From Methylococcaceae bacterium (GTDB lineage Bacteria; Pseudomonadota; Gammaproteobacteria; Methylococcales; Methylococcaceae): DNA of 7,656 nucleotides. The notes under the pieces were generated by a model that saw only the letters and a program-made list of their open reading frames with translations, made no database searches and had not been told where the DNA came from. This document shows positions 1 to 6,066 of this stretch, piece after piece; position 1 is the first letter of the stretch; every line of letters begins with the position of its first letter. The translations under genes and the position numbers were made by a program. The stretch covers positions 1 to 7,656 of the forward strand of contig VEPB01000554.1 in assembly GCA_012026715.1 (NCBI GenBank), given 5' to 3'.

Positions 1-1
1 C

Positions 2-2026
2 GCGAATCAGGTGATCAAGTTGGGAACCGGCGACGACATCCTGACCTTCAAGAACCTCGATGACTTCACGACCTCTGATACTCTGAGCGATGCAGGCGGT
101 ACCGATACCCTGCGCGCCGCCTTCAGCCGCAATGTATCCGGCACGCCGGCCTTGGCGGGGATCGAGAAGCTGCACATTGCAGCCACTCAGAGTATGAGCA
201 TGAACTTGGCGAATGCCACGGGGATTAGCGAACTGGCTATTCTTTCGGACCGGGCGGTTAGTGGCGATACCGATGCCTCGCCGATCACCGGAGAACCCTT
301 CGGCATCACCGGCGTGGACGCCAGCGACATCATCACCCTCAGCAATACCAATATCGGTACGCTCAATTTCTTCGCCGACAACGACAACGACGACAACCCG
401 GGCACCGATACCGGCAGCCATGTGTTCAATGGCGTCAATTTGGCCAGCAATACCCAAACCACCCTTACGGTGGCCATAAACTCCAGTCTCGATGTCGACG
501 AAGGCGCCGACAGCTATACCGTGGGTCAATTGACCATCGCCGGTGTCACCACGGCAACCATTGCCGTCGGTGACGAGCGGGAAATCCAGCAGGACGCAAC
601 GGCTAGCAGTACGGTCACTACCATCGACAACATTCTGGCGACCAGCCTGCAGCACCTGACAGTTTCCGCCGACGGTACGGTCAACCTTGGCACGGTCACC
701 GGTTCCGGCACCAAGGACAACATTCAGGACATTACGACGACCGGGGTACTGGGAGATTTCCAGGCCAATGTGGTTGGGCTCGGAACCAATGCCGTGGTGA
801 ATCTGGGTGACGGCAAAAATACCTTCGATGCACTGGGATCGTCGGGCAACAACGTGACCATTAACAGCGGAAGCTCGGACGATTCGTTGGGCGGAACCGA
901 CCAGAAGGACCTCATCCATGCAGGTGCGGGCAATGACAGTATCGATGGTTATCGTGGCGATAACACCTTGGATGCCGGAAGCGGCGATGACACGGTTGTG
1001 GCACAGGAAGGTTCCGATACCTACAGCATGGGTAGTGGAACCTTGGAATCGATACAGGACAACGAAGGAAGTGGCCGGGATGGCTCCGGCAGTACCCAAA
1101 CCGTTACCCTGGAAGGTTCCGCCGTCACCGTGCAGATCGACATCAACGGCGATGGAGCTTTTGAAATCAATCAATGGCTGGTTGGCGGTGACGGTACCAC
1201 CGAGACCGTTCGCTGGGATAACACGAGCGACCTGATCAATTATGGGCAGTCTTCGCTCAGTGGCGCGACGGCGATTCGCAGCAGTACCCAGGGAGCAACT
1301 TACAACGGCGATGCCAATCCCAACTTCGTCATCGCCGAAGATGGCAACGTGGCGACGTTCAATGGCCAAGATGGCAACGACGTGTTCATGGTGGAAAATG
1401 CCGGAACCGGTGCAGCGACCGGACGGACCTTCAATGGCGGCGGAGGCAACGATGCCTTCGTGGGAAGCATGGGGATCGACGATGTCAGCGGCGGCCTGGG
1501 TGCCGATCGTCTGGTACTGTTGTGCGATGGCTCGTCCAGCGGCGACGGCGCGGTGGATATCGTCCGCTACTCGGTCGGCGACTCGACGCTCACCGGCTGG
1601 GATCAACTCTATGGATTCGAAATCACGGGAACAAACGATCAGTTGGATCTGCCTCTGACGACCATCGCCGGTGCCACTGGTGTCTTTGTGGACGGTATCG
1701 ATGCCGGCAGTGGCGTAACCGGTGTCAGCGAACATCGGGTCTTTGCCGATGGGTTGGCGCGGTTCCATGATGGCAACGGCAATCTTGCAACCGTGGGAAC
1801 CGGACCAGATCAAATCTCGCTGCAAAATGCCCTCGACTACCTGGCGAGTAATTTCGACGGCGACAGCACGTCGGTGGCATTTAACTACGACCGGGATGGC
1901 GATGGCACTGCCGACGACACCGTCGTGTTCCAGGACGGCGTGCAGGACACCATCGTGCAGCTCGTCGGAGTGGTCGCCGACGGCTTGGATACGGCCGCCA
2001 GCGCCGGCAATGTCCATCTCGTGTGA
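2..2026 (+). CDS. RTX/S-layer-like calcium-binding surface protein, C-terminal part (5' end outside window)
   Basis: The frame is open from the first bases and already encodes a GTGDD-type repeat, so the start lies upstream; the GTG at 11 is internal. Residue numbers count from that codon. The visible part is acidic and rich in Gly, Asp, Thr, Ser and Asn. Residues 1-260 look like the Thr-rich beta-strand region of S-layer-like proteins. Degenerate RTX nonapeptides follow, including GAGNDSIDG (305-313) and GSGDD (323-327), with another Gly/Asp block at 476-504. Two EF-hand-like loops are visible: DINGDGAFE (377-385) and DRDGDGTADD (627-636). Residues 520-560 resemble the serralysin C-terminal pattern (D-Q-L-x-x-F, then D-Q-L-D-L). 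The hydrophobic C-terminus, ending in NVHLV, fits an uncleaved type I (ABC exporter) secretion signal. In this family calcium folds the protein outside the cell. The exact role (S-layer, adhesin or matrix protein) is not decidable because the N-terminus is missing. One Cys is present, at 505. Confidence 0.8.
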   Translation, partial: ANQVIKLGTGDDILTFKNLDDFTTSDTLSDAGGTDTLRAAFSRNVSGTPALAGIEKLHIAATQSMSMNLANATGISELAILSDRAVSGDTDASPITGEPFGITGVDASDIITLSNTNIGTLNFFADNDNDDNPGTDTGSHVFNGVNLASNTQTTLTVAINSSLDVDEGADSYTVGQLTIAGVTTATIAVGDEREIQQDATASSTVTTIDNILATSLQHLTVSADGTVNLGTVTGSGTKDNIQDITTTGVLGDFQANVVGLGTNAVVNLGDGKNTFDALGSSGNNVTINSGSSDDSLGGTDQKDLIHAGAGNDSIDGYRGDNTLDAGSGDDTVVAQEGSDTYSMGSGTLESIQDNEGSGRDGSGSTQTVTLEGSAVTVQIDINGDGAFEINQWLVGGDGTTETVRWDNTSDLINYGQSSLSGATAIRSSTQGATYNGDANPNFVIAEDGNVATFNGQDGNDVFMVENAGTGAATGRTFNGGGGNDAFVGSMGIDDVSGGLGADRLVLLCDGSSSGDGAVDIVRYSVGDSTLTGWDQLYGFEITGTNDQLDLPLTTIAGATGVFVDGIDAGSGVTGVSEHRVFADGLARFHDGNGNLATVGTGPDQISLQNALDYLASNFDGDSTSVAFNYDRDGDGTADDTVVFQDGVQDTIVQLVGVVADGLDTAASAGNVHLV

Positions 2027-2088
2027 TATATAGGCGATCGTCTCCGATGGCGGTTTTATAGTTCACCCCCGCTGTCGACTTCAGCAAT

Positions 2089-2125
2089 AGACAACGCCCG
2101 GCTCAGGTCCGGGCGTTGTCTTTTT
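2089..2125 (+). terminator. Rho-independent terminator of the RTX/S-layer-like gene
   Basis: A perfect 13-bp inverted repeat, AGACAACGCCCGG (2089-2101) and CCGGGCGTTGTCT (2109-2121), encloses a 7-base loop and runs into five T residues (2121-2125). It starts 63 bases after the stop codon and separates the surface protein gene from the glycosyltransferase gene. Confidence 0.93.
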
Positions 2126-2135
2126 CGGCAGGAAG

Positions 2136-2159
2136 TGGCGATGATATGGAGAATCGCCA
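2136..2159 (+). other. Stem-loop in the leader of the glycosyltransferase gene
   Basis: TGGCGAT (2136-2142) pairs perfectly with ATCGCCA (2153-2159) around a 10-base loop. No T-tract follows, so it is not a terminator. The stem covers the ATG of the short upstream ORF at 2141. A second small palindrome, GGGA-ATC-TCCC, follows directly at 2160-2170. A regulatory role is inference. Confidence 0.35.
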
Positions 2160-2200
2160 GGGAATCTCCCACGGGCGTTAGTGAAAAAAGCCCGCTTTGA
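2141..2200 (+). other. Possible 19-codon upstream ORF (leader peptide) before the glycosyltransferase gene
   Basis: ATG at 2141 is preceded by AGGAAG (2130-2135) with a 5-base spacer, the best Shine-Dalgarno arrangement in this intergenic region. The frame runs 19 codons to TGA at 2198-2200. This is a different frame from the glycosyltransferase: it overlaps that gene's GTG at 2181 and ends 10 bases before a second in-frame GTG at 2211. The peptide (MIWRIARESP...) has no recognisable function. It could couple translation to the downstream gene, or be chance. Confidence 0.3.
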
Positions 2201-3518
2201 ACCGAATCGCGTGAACATCCTGATCGTCCACCAGAACTTTCCCGGTCAGTTCAAGCATCTGGCGCCGGCGTTGGCGGCTGACAAATCGAATCGCGTCGTC
2301 GCCATAGGCGAGGCCACAAATCTGAAGGGACGGACGCGATCCTTCCCCGGTATCGAATTGCATGGCTATCCGCCGCCCAAGGGCGCGTCGACCGGAACTC
2401 ATCATTACTTGAAAGGATTCGAAGCCGGAGTACGGCGGGGTCAAGCCGCTTATCGGCTGGCCGCCGGATTGCGAAAGCAGGGATTCCGGCCGGATCTGAT
2501 TCTGTGCCACCCGGGATGGGGCGAAGGGCTTTATCTCAAAGAGTTGTTTCCGTGCGCCAAGCTCCTCAGCTATTTTGAATTTTTCTATCACCCAACTGGC
2601 GTCGACGTAGGCTTCGATCCGGAATTCCCCGCCACCGAGGACGACCTTCTCCGGGTTAACACCAAGAATGCCTTGAACCTGTTCAACCTGACGGCCTGTG
2701 ATTGGGGGCTGGCGCCGACCCGCTGGCAGCACTCGCTGCATCCGGCCGAATACCGCGACCGCATCAGCGTCATCTTCGACGGAATCCGCACCGATCAGAT
2801 CGTCCCGAATCCGGCGGCGACGGTCACACTGAAAACCGGTGTGACGCTCGCCCGATCCGACGAGGTCATCACCTTCGTCGCCCGCAGTCTCGAGCCGTAT
2901 CGCGGCTTTCACGTGTTCTTGCGGTCACTGGTGGAAATCCAGCAGCGCCGTCCAAAAGCTCAAGTACTGATCATCGGGCGTGAAGAGGTCAGTTACGGCC
3001 GCAAGCTGGCGCAGGGAAGCTACAAGGAGCAGTATCTGGCCGAACTCGGAAACACCGTAGACTTGGGACGGGTGCATTTTCTGGGAAACCTGCCGTATCA
3101 GCAGTATTTGGAAGTGCTGCAACTGTCATCGGTCCACGTCTATTTGACTTATCCGTTCGTTCTGTCCTGGTCCCTCTTGGAGGCCATGAGTGCCGGCTGT
3201 GCGGTAATCGGCTCGCGCACGCCGCCGGTGGAGGAGGTGTTGGTGGATGGCGCCAACGGCTTGTTGGTGGACTTCTTTTCAACGGAGCAGTTAGCCGATG
3301 CCGTTGATCGGGTGTTGGATCACCCCGACCGCCTGCAGCACTTGCGTGAGGCGGCTCGGCGCACCGCCGTGGATCACTACGATCTTCAGTCGGTCTGCCT
3401 GCCGCGCCAACTCGCCCTGATCAATGCGTTGGTTCAGGGGGTGTTACCCAGTAAGCCTTCATTGATGTTTCCCAGTTCTCCCGGGATTCCAGGCTTACCG
3501 GGTTCCGGAACGTCCTAA
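2181..3518 (+). CDS. Family 4 glycosyltransferase (GT-B fold, Glyco_trans_4_3 N-terminal domain)
   Basis: This 445-residue cytoplasmic enzyme is predicted to move a sugar from a nucleotide-sugar donor to a glycan, lipid or protein acceptor. The N-terminal domain begins with ILIVHQNFPGQFKHLAPAL (13-31) and carries HPGWGEGLYLK (110-120), both typical of the Glyco_trans_4_3 group. The GT1-type C-terminal domain has FVARSLEPYRGFH (232-244), with the donor phosphate-binding Arg region, and YPFVLSWSLLEAMSAG (324-339). E334 is the second Glu of the usual E-x7-E motif; the first position is F326. The tail (425-445) is Pro/Gly/Ser-rich and probably disordered. The start is uncertain: GTG 2181 lacks a good Shine-Dalgarno sequence. 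GTG 2211 (residue 11) would give the more usual family start MNILIVHQNFPG. Donor and acceptor are unknown. The preceding surface-protein gene suggests an envelope role, by inference. Confidence 0.88.
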   Translation: MKKARFEPNRVNILIVHQNFPGQFKHLAPALAADKSNRVVAIGEATNLKGRTRSFPGIELHGYPPPKGASTGTHHYLKGFEAGVRRGQAAYRLAAGLRKQGFRPDLILCHPGWGEGLYLKELFPCAKLLSYFEFFYHPTGVDVGFDPEFPATEDDLLRVNTKNALNLFNLTACDWGLAPTRWQHSLHPAEYRDRISVIFDGIRTDQIVPNPAATVTLKTGVTLARSDEVITFVARSLEPYRGFHVFLRSLVEIQQRRPKAQVLIIGREEVSYGRKLAQGSYKEQYLAELGNTVDLGRVHFLGNLPYQQYLEVLQLSSVHVYLTYPFVLSWSLLEAMSAGCAVIGSRTPPVEEVLVDGANGLLVDFFSTEQLADAVDRVLDHPDRLQHLREAARRTAVDHYDLQSVCLPRQLALINALVQGVLPSKPSLMFPSSPGIPGLPGSGTS

Positions 3519-3672
3519 GCCAACAGAGACAAAAATTGTCTTACTGAACAGGCCGGGCAAAGACGAGAGCACTACCTGCGGCCCAATTGCGAAGAAAGGA
3601 ACTTCGTACCGGCGACTCGAACTGACAGGGGTAAAACGCTTGAATCTCGATGGGTGCTATAGCGAGCGGCGG

Positions 3673-3930
3673 CTAGTGCCGAAAATGGTGCCTGCCGAAT
3701 CCTCCGCCCCAGCCGCCGTGAAAGTGGTGGCCCCATCCGGGTCGCCAGCCGAAACCTAAGACCGGCGGTCCGATCATATAACCCGGATAACGGTATCCGT
3801 AGCCATAACCGTAACCGGAGTATGGATAGGGGTAGGAGTAAGCCGGGCCGTAGGCATATCCGGACGGATAAACCGCGCATCCGGACAGCAGAGCCAGCAG
3901 GAACGAACAGATGAGGATCAATCGTTTCAT
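3673..3930 (-). CDS. Small Tyr/Gly/His-rich lipoprotein
   Basis: This is an 85-residue protein of unknown function. The start is set at the ATG at 3930, although the frame is open further upstream, because it begins a textbook lipoprotein signal: MKRLILICSFLLALLSGC, with lipobox LLSG and lipidated Cys18. The start also has a purine-rich Shine-Dalgarno sequence (GGGGAG, 9 bases upstream). After the Cys comes a Tyr-rich stretch (about 20-52) of PYPYSGYGYGYGYRYPGY type. A Gly/Trp/His-rich tail (about 60-85) follows, with HHFHGGW and a terminal RHHFRH. The mature protein is low in complexity, probably poorly folded, and attached to the outer or inner membrane. The His clusters could bind metal, but nothing shows it. 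It sits downstream of another small His-tailed exported protein on the same strand, 103 bases away. Confidence 0.75.
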   Translation of the reverse strand: MKRLILICSFLLALLSGCAVYPSGYAYGPAYSYPYPYSGYGYGYGYRYPGYMIGPPVLGFGWRPGWGHHFHGGWGGGFGRHHFRH

Positions 3931-3939
3931 GGCGAGCCT

Positions 3940-3955
3940 CTCCCCGTAGGGGGAG
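3940..3955 (-). promoter_or_regulatory. Hairpin containing the ribosome binding site of the small lipoprotein gene
   Basis: Read on the minus strand, CTCCCC-CTAC-GGGGAG is a perfect 6-bp GC-rich stem with a 4-base loop. The 3' arm, GGGGAG, is the Shine-Dalgarno sequence, 9 bases before the ATG at 3930. The site would be masked when the stem forms. Actual regulation is inference. Confidence 0.45.
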
Positions 3956-4033
3956 TAAAATTGGCGACCTACCGGAAATACCGAAGGATACCAGTCTGAC
4001 CCCGTTACTTTGCGTGGCGTTCCTCGTAGTGGG

Positions 4034-4348
4034 CTACCAACGGTCCCAATGCCGGCCATGGTGATGATGATGGCGCGGTTCCCAGCCGCCTCCCAGAGGC
4101 AGATTGAGGTAGAACGGCGGCAGTCCCACGGTCAGTCCAGGTTGCACCGGTGGCGGTACATAGACCGGGGCCGGATATACCGGAGCTGCGTAGACCGGAG
4201 GCGGCGGCGCGACATAGACCGGCGCCGGCTGATACCAGCCATAAGGCTGTGGGGCATAACCCCAGTAAGGATCAGCTTGGGCGGCGCCAGCCAGCCAGCT
4301 AGTCGCGACAATCAGGGCGATTTGGGTCAAGGTCGTTTTGGAGCTCAT
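4034..4348 (-). CDS. Small exported Pro/Tyr-rich protein with His-rich C-terminus
   Basis: This is a 104-residue protein of unknown function. ATG 4348 is preceded by GGGAG with a 7-base spacer. Residues 1-25 form a Sec signal peptide: a Lys near the start, a hydrophobic core (IALIVATSWLAGAA) and an AQA-D cleavage site after Ala25. The mature part opens with aromatic residues (DPYWGYAPQPYGWYQP). Imperfect P-V-Y-x-A/P-P repeats follow (about 42-69). The tail is charged and His-rich, with five His at 93-97 and another at 100, ending HWDRW. There is no lipobox or transmembrane segment, so it is probably periplasmic or outer-membrane associated. Similar low-complexity YxPPP-type exported proteins are usually annotated as hypothetical. 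It shares composition and strand with the lipoprotein downstream. Confidence 0.75.
   Translation of the reverse strand: MSSKTTLTQIALIVATSWLAGAAQADPYWGYAPQPYGWYQPAPVYVAPPPPVYAAPVYPAPVYVPPPVQPGLTVGLPPFYLNLPLGGGWEPRHHHHHGRHWDRW
4158..4228. repeat. Short direct repeats inside the Pro/Tyr-rich gene
   Basis: ACATAGACCGGGGCCGG (4158-4174) recurs as ACATAGACCGGCGCCGG (4212-4228) with one mismatch. A shorter TAGACCGG lies between them (4191-4198). They encode the repeated PAPVYV/APVY units and are candidate sites for repeat expansion or contraction in the gene. Confidence 0.6.
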
Positions 4349-4355
4349 GGGTAAA

Positions 4356-4367
4356 CTCCCGTGGGAG
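4356..4367 (-). promoter_or_regulatory. Palindrome containing the ribosome binding site of the Pro/Tyr-rich protein gene
   Basis: On the minus strand, CTCCC-AC-GGGAG forms a 4-5 bp stem whose 3' arm, GGGAG, is the Shine-Dalgarno sequence, ending 7 bases before the ATG at 4348. The layout resembles that of the lipoprotein gene at 3940-3955. Confidence 0.4.
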
Positions 4368-4414
4368 GTCGAATCTGACCATCACTGTCTCACGCCGGGA
4401 TTAACCTTGACTTA

Positions 4415-4459
4415 AGCCCGCCGCCAAGAGCTCCGGTCTATCCCCGAACTCGGCGGGCT
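4415..4459 (-). terminator. Possible hairpin terminator overlapping the stop codon of the MDR oxidoreductase
   Basis: On the minus strand, AGCCCGCCG (4459-4451) pairs with CGGCGGGCT (4423-4415), 9 bp. An inner GAGTTC/GAGCTC pairing with one G-T wobble is possible, giving a bipartite stem. Only a short TTAAGT follows rather than a T-tract, so termination may be weak. The outer stem includes part of the TAG stop codon of the gene ending at 4458. Confidence 0.4.
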
Positions 4460-5453
4460 AAGAGATCGCCAACACGATCTTGCCGACCGTCCGACCGGAC
4501 TCGATGAGACCGTGGGCGGCGGAGGCCTGCTCCAGCGGCAGCACTTTGCCCACGTGCACCTTGAGCTGTCCCGATTCGATCCATTCGCCACAGCGTTCCA
4601 GGATTTCGACATGATGGGCGCGGGCTTCGTCCAGTTGCCGCAACATGGGGGGCAGCATCAGTTCGAAGCCGATGCGCAGGTTGCGCAGGCGCGCTTCCTG
4701 CAGCCCGGATTCGTTGATTCCCAGCAGGGTGACAATGTCGCCGAAATGGGCGGTGCATTCGATGCTGCGGGCGAAAATTTCCGGACCCACGGTGTCGAAG
4801 GACAGGTCGGCGCCACGGCCGCCGGTGAGACGGTTTACTTCCGCGACGAAATCCTGCTGACGGTAGTTGATCACCTCGTCGGCGCCCCACAGCCGCATCA
4901 GGTCCAGCTTGTCCGCGCTGCCGGAGGTGGCGATGACGCGGGCGCCGCGCAGCTTGGCCAGCTGAATCGCGACATGGCCGACCCCTCCGGCACCGGCGTG
5001 GATCAGAACCGTTTGTCCCGGTTGCAACCGGCCCCGGTCGTATAGCGCCCCCCAAGCGGTGATGAGCACCAGAGGGCCGGCGGCGGCTTGCTCATAGCTC
5101 AGCGACGCCGGAATCGCGGCGGCCCAGCATTGTTCGATCACGGTGTATTGGGCGTAGTTACCCTGATCGGCGCCGAGCCCGCCGTGGCAGAACCAGACCC
5201 GGTCGCCCGCCTGGAACCGGTCCACCGCCCCGCCGATTTCCACCACCTCGCCGGCGCCGTCGCACCCCAACACGGCCGGCAAGGCATCCGGGAAGAAAAC
5301 ACCCTTGGCGCGAAGCTTGGTGTCGATGGGATTGACCCCGGCGGCGTGCAGGCGGACCTTGATCTGGGTCGGCCCGCAAGGGCCGGATTCCGGCAACTCG
5401 ACCAAGTCCAGGATTTCCGGTCCGCCGGGGCGGGTCATTACGATGGCTTTCAT
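4458..5453 (-). CDS. Quinone oxidoreductase-type MDR family NAD(P)H-dependent reductase
   Basis: This 331-residue protein has the normal full length for the zinc-independent medium-chain dehydrogenase/reductase (zeta-crystallin/QOR) group. The N-terminal GroES-like domain shows HAAGVNPIDTKLR (36-48) and GCDGAGEVVEIG (63-74). The Rossmann domain carries the cofactor motif GAGGVGHVAIQLAK (154-167). The usual catalytic zinc ligand pattern of alcohol dehydrogenases is absent: Asn-Pro (41-42) lies where the Cys is expected. It is probably a cytoplasmic NADPH-dependent reductase of quinones or enones, with an unknown substrate. The start ATG 5453 has a perfect AGGAGG (5458-5463) four bases upstream. 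It lies 24 bases after the C40 lipoprotein gene and is probably the last gene of the minus-strand operon. Confidence 0.88.
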   Translation of the reverse strand: MKAIVMTRPGGPEILDLVELPESGPCGPTQIKVRLHAAGVNPIDTKLRAKGVFFPDALPAVLGCDGAGEVVEIGGAVDRFQAGDRVWFCHGGLGADQGNYAQYTVIEQCWAAAIPASLSYEQAAAGPLVLITAWGALYDRGRLQPGQTVLIHAGAGGVGHVAIQLAKLRGARVIATSGSADKLDLMRLWGADEVINYRQQDFVAEVNRLTGGRGADLSFDTVGPEIFARSIECTAHFGDIVTLLGINESGLQEARLRNLRIGFELMLPPMLRQLDEARAHHVEILERCGEWIESGQLKVHVGKVLPLEQASAAHGLIESGRTVGKIVLAIS

Positions 5454-5457
5454 AATT

Positions 5458-5463
5458 CCTCCT
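5458..5463 (-). promoter_or_regulatory. Strong Shine-Dalgarno site of the MDR oxidoreductase gene
   Basis: A perfect AGGAGG on the minus strand lies four bases from ATG 5453. It fixes the start of the oxidoreductase and contrasts with the two genes upstream, which have no recognisable site. Confidence 0.8.
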
Positions 5464-5477
5464 GAATAGATTAGGGG

Positions 5478-6047
5478 CTAGCGGGTGATGGAAGGCTCCC
5501 GCCGCAGGGAGCCCGCGGTCCAGGCGCCGGACCACAGTGGTCGCCTTACCCCCATGAAACGCTGCCGCCAATAGGCCAGGTCCAGGCTGGAAACCATGAC
5601 TCTGCCGGTACGCGGGCTGGGGGCGTGGACGAAGCGCTCGTCGCCCACATAGATGCCGACATGGGAAAACGGTTGGCCGCTGGTGTTGAAAAACACCAGG
5701 TCGCCGGGTTGCCGTTCGCCCTTGTCCACGGGCGGCAGTTGATTGGCCATGTCGCGCACTTGGCGTGGCAACAGAATACCTTGACGGGAATAGACATGAC
5801 GCACGAAACCGCTGCAATCGAAGCCCTCATCCGGGCTTTCCTTGCCGGGCCGGTAAGGAATGCCCTGCAAACTGAGGGCGTAGCCGACGGCGCGCGACGC
5901 CGAGGGAGGACGCGGTAGCGTCGGCTTTTCGATCGTGCTGGCGCAACCGGTGAGGGCCAGTAAAGCAACGAGCATCAGCCAGCAGCCGGCCGTGCCGGCG
6001 CATCTTGGCAAAGCTGTTGGCGGTCTCGGCCGTTTACGATCAGTCAT
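5478..6047 (-). CDS. NlpC/P60 (C40) family peptidoglycan endopeptidase lipoprotein
   Basis: This 189-residue protein is predicted to cut peptide stems in peptidoglycan, as Spr/MepS and NlpC relatives do. A basic N-terminus (TDRKRPRPP) and the hydrophobic stretch 23-33 lead to the lipobox ALTGC, with lipidated Cys35, so it should be membrane anchored. The C40 domain spans about 52-170. The nucleophile is Cys78 in GFDCSGFVRHVY; His129 (FSHVGIYVG) and His141 (FVHAPS) complete the usual Cys-His-His set. GDLVFF (115-120) is also typical. All catalytic positions are intact, so it is probably active. The ATG at 6047 has no Shine-Dalgarno sequence: the 19-base spacer to the upstream stop ends in a run of C, which suggests translation coupled to the preceding gene. 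Confidence 0.9.
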   Translation of the reverse strand: MTDRKRPRPPTALPRCAGTAGCWLMLVALLALTGCASTIEKPTLPRPPSASRAVGYALSLQGIPYRPGKESPDEGFDCSGFVRHVYSRQGILLPRQVRDMANQLPPVDKGERQPGDLVFFNTSGQPFSHVGIYVGDERFVHAPSPRTGRVMVSSLDLAYWRQRFMGVRRPLWSGAWTAGSLRREPSITR

Positions 6048-6066
6048 GGTGGGGGGGCGAAGCGAA

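Noticed and set aside
2178..2912. Long minus-strand open frame (244 codons) opposite the glycosyltransferase
   Set aside because: It is fully antisense to a well-supported gene, has no recognisable domain, and reflects the open antisense frames common in GC-rich DNA.
3527..3541. AGACAA-AAA-TTGTCT inverted repeat just after the glycosyltransferase stop
   Set aside because: The stem is short and A/T-rich with a 3-base loop and no T-tract, too weak to call a terminator.
3588..3608. TGCGAAG/CTTCGTA hairpin between the convergent genes
   Set aside because: Seven pairs including a wobble and no T-tract on either strand; likely chance.
3605..3630. tRNA-like T-loop string (TTCGAGTC on the minus strand)
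   Set aside because: The flanking bases do not pair as a T-stem, and no acceptor, D or anticodon arm is present.
3931..4059. N-terminal extension of the small lipoprotein to an ATG at 4059
   Set aside because: It would overlap the neighbouring gene and place the lipoprotein signal at residue 44; the lipobox and ribosome binding site support the start at 3930.
4407..4412. TTGACT as a plus-strand -35 box
   Set aside because: No matching -10 at proper spacing and no plus-strand gene downstream.
4512..5045. Plus-strand open frame (177 codons) opposite the MDR oxidoreductase
   Set aside because: It is antisense to conserved coding sequence, and its composition (Gln/Gly/Val-rich, no motif) is a shadow of the real gene.
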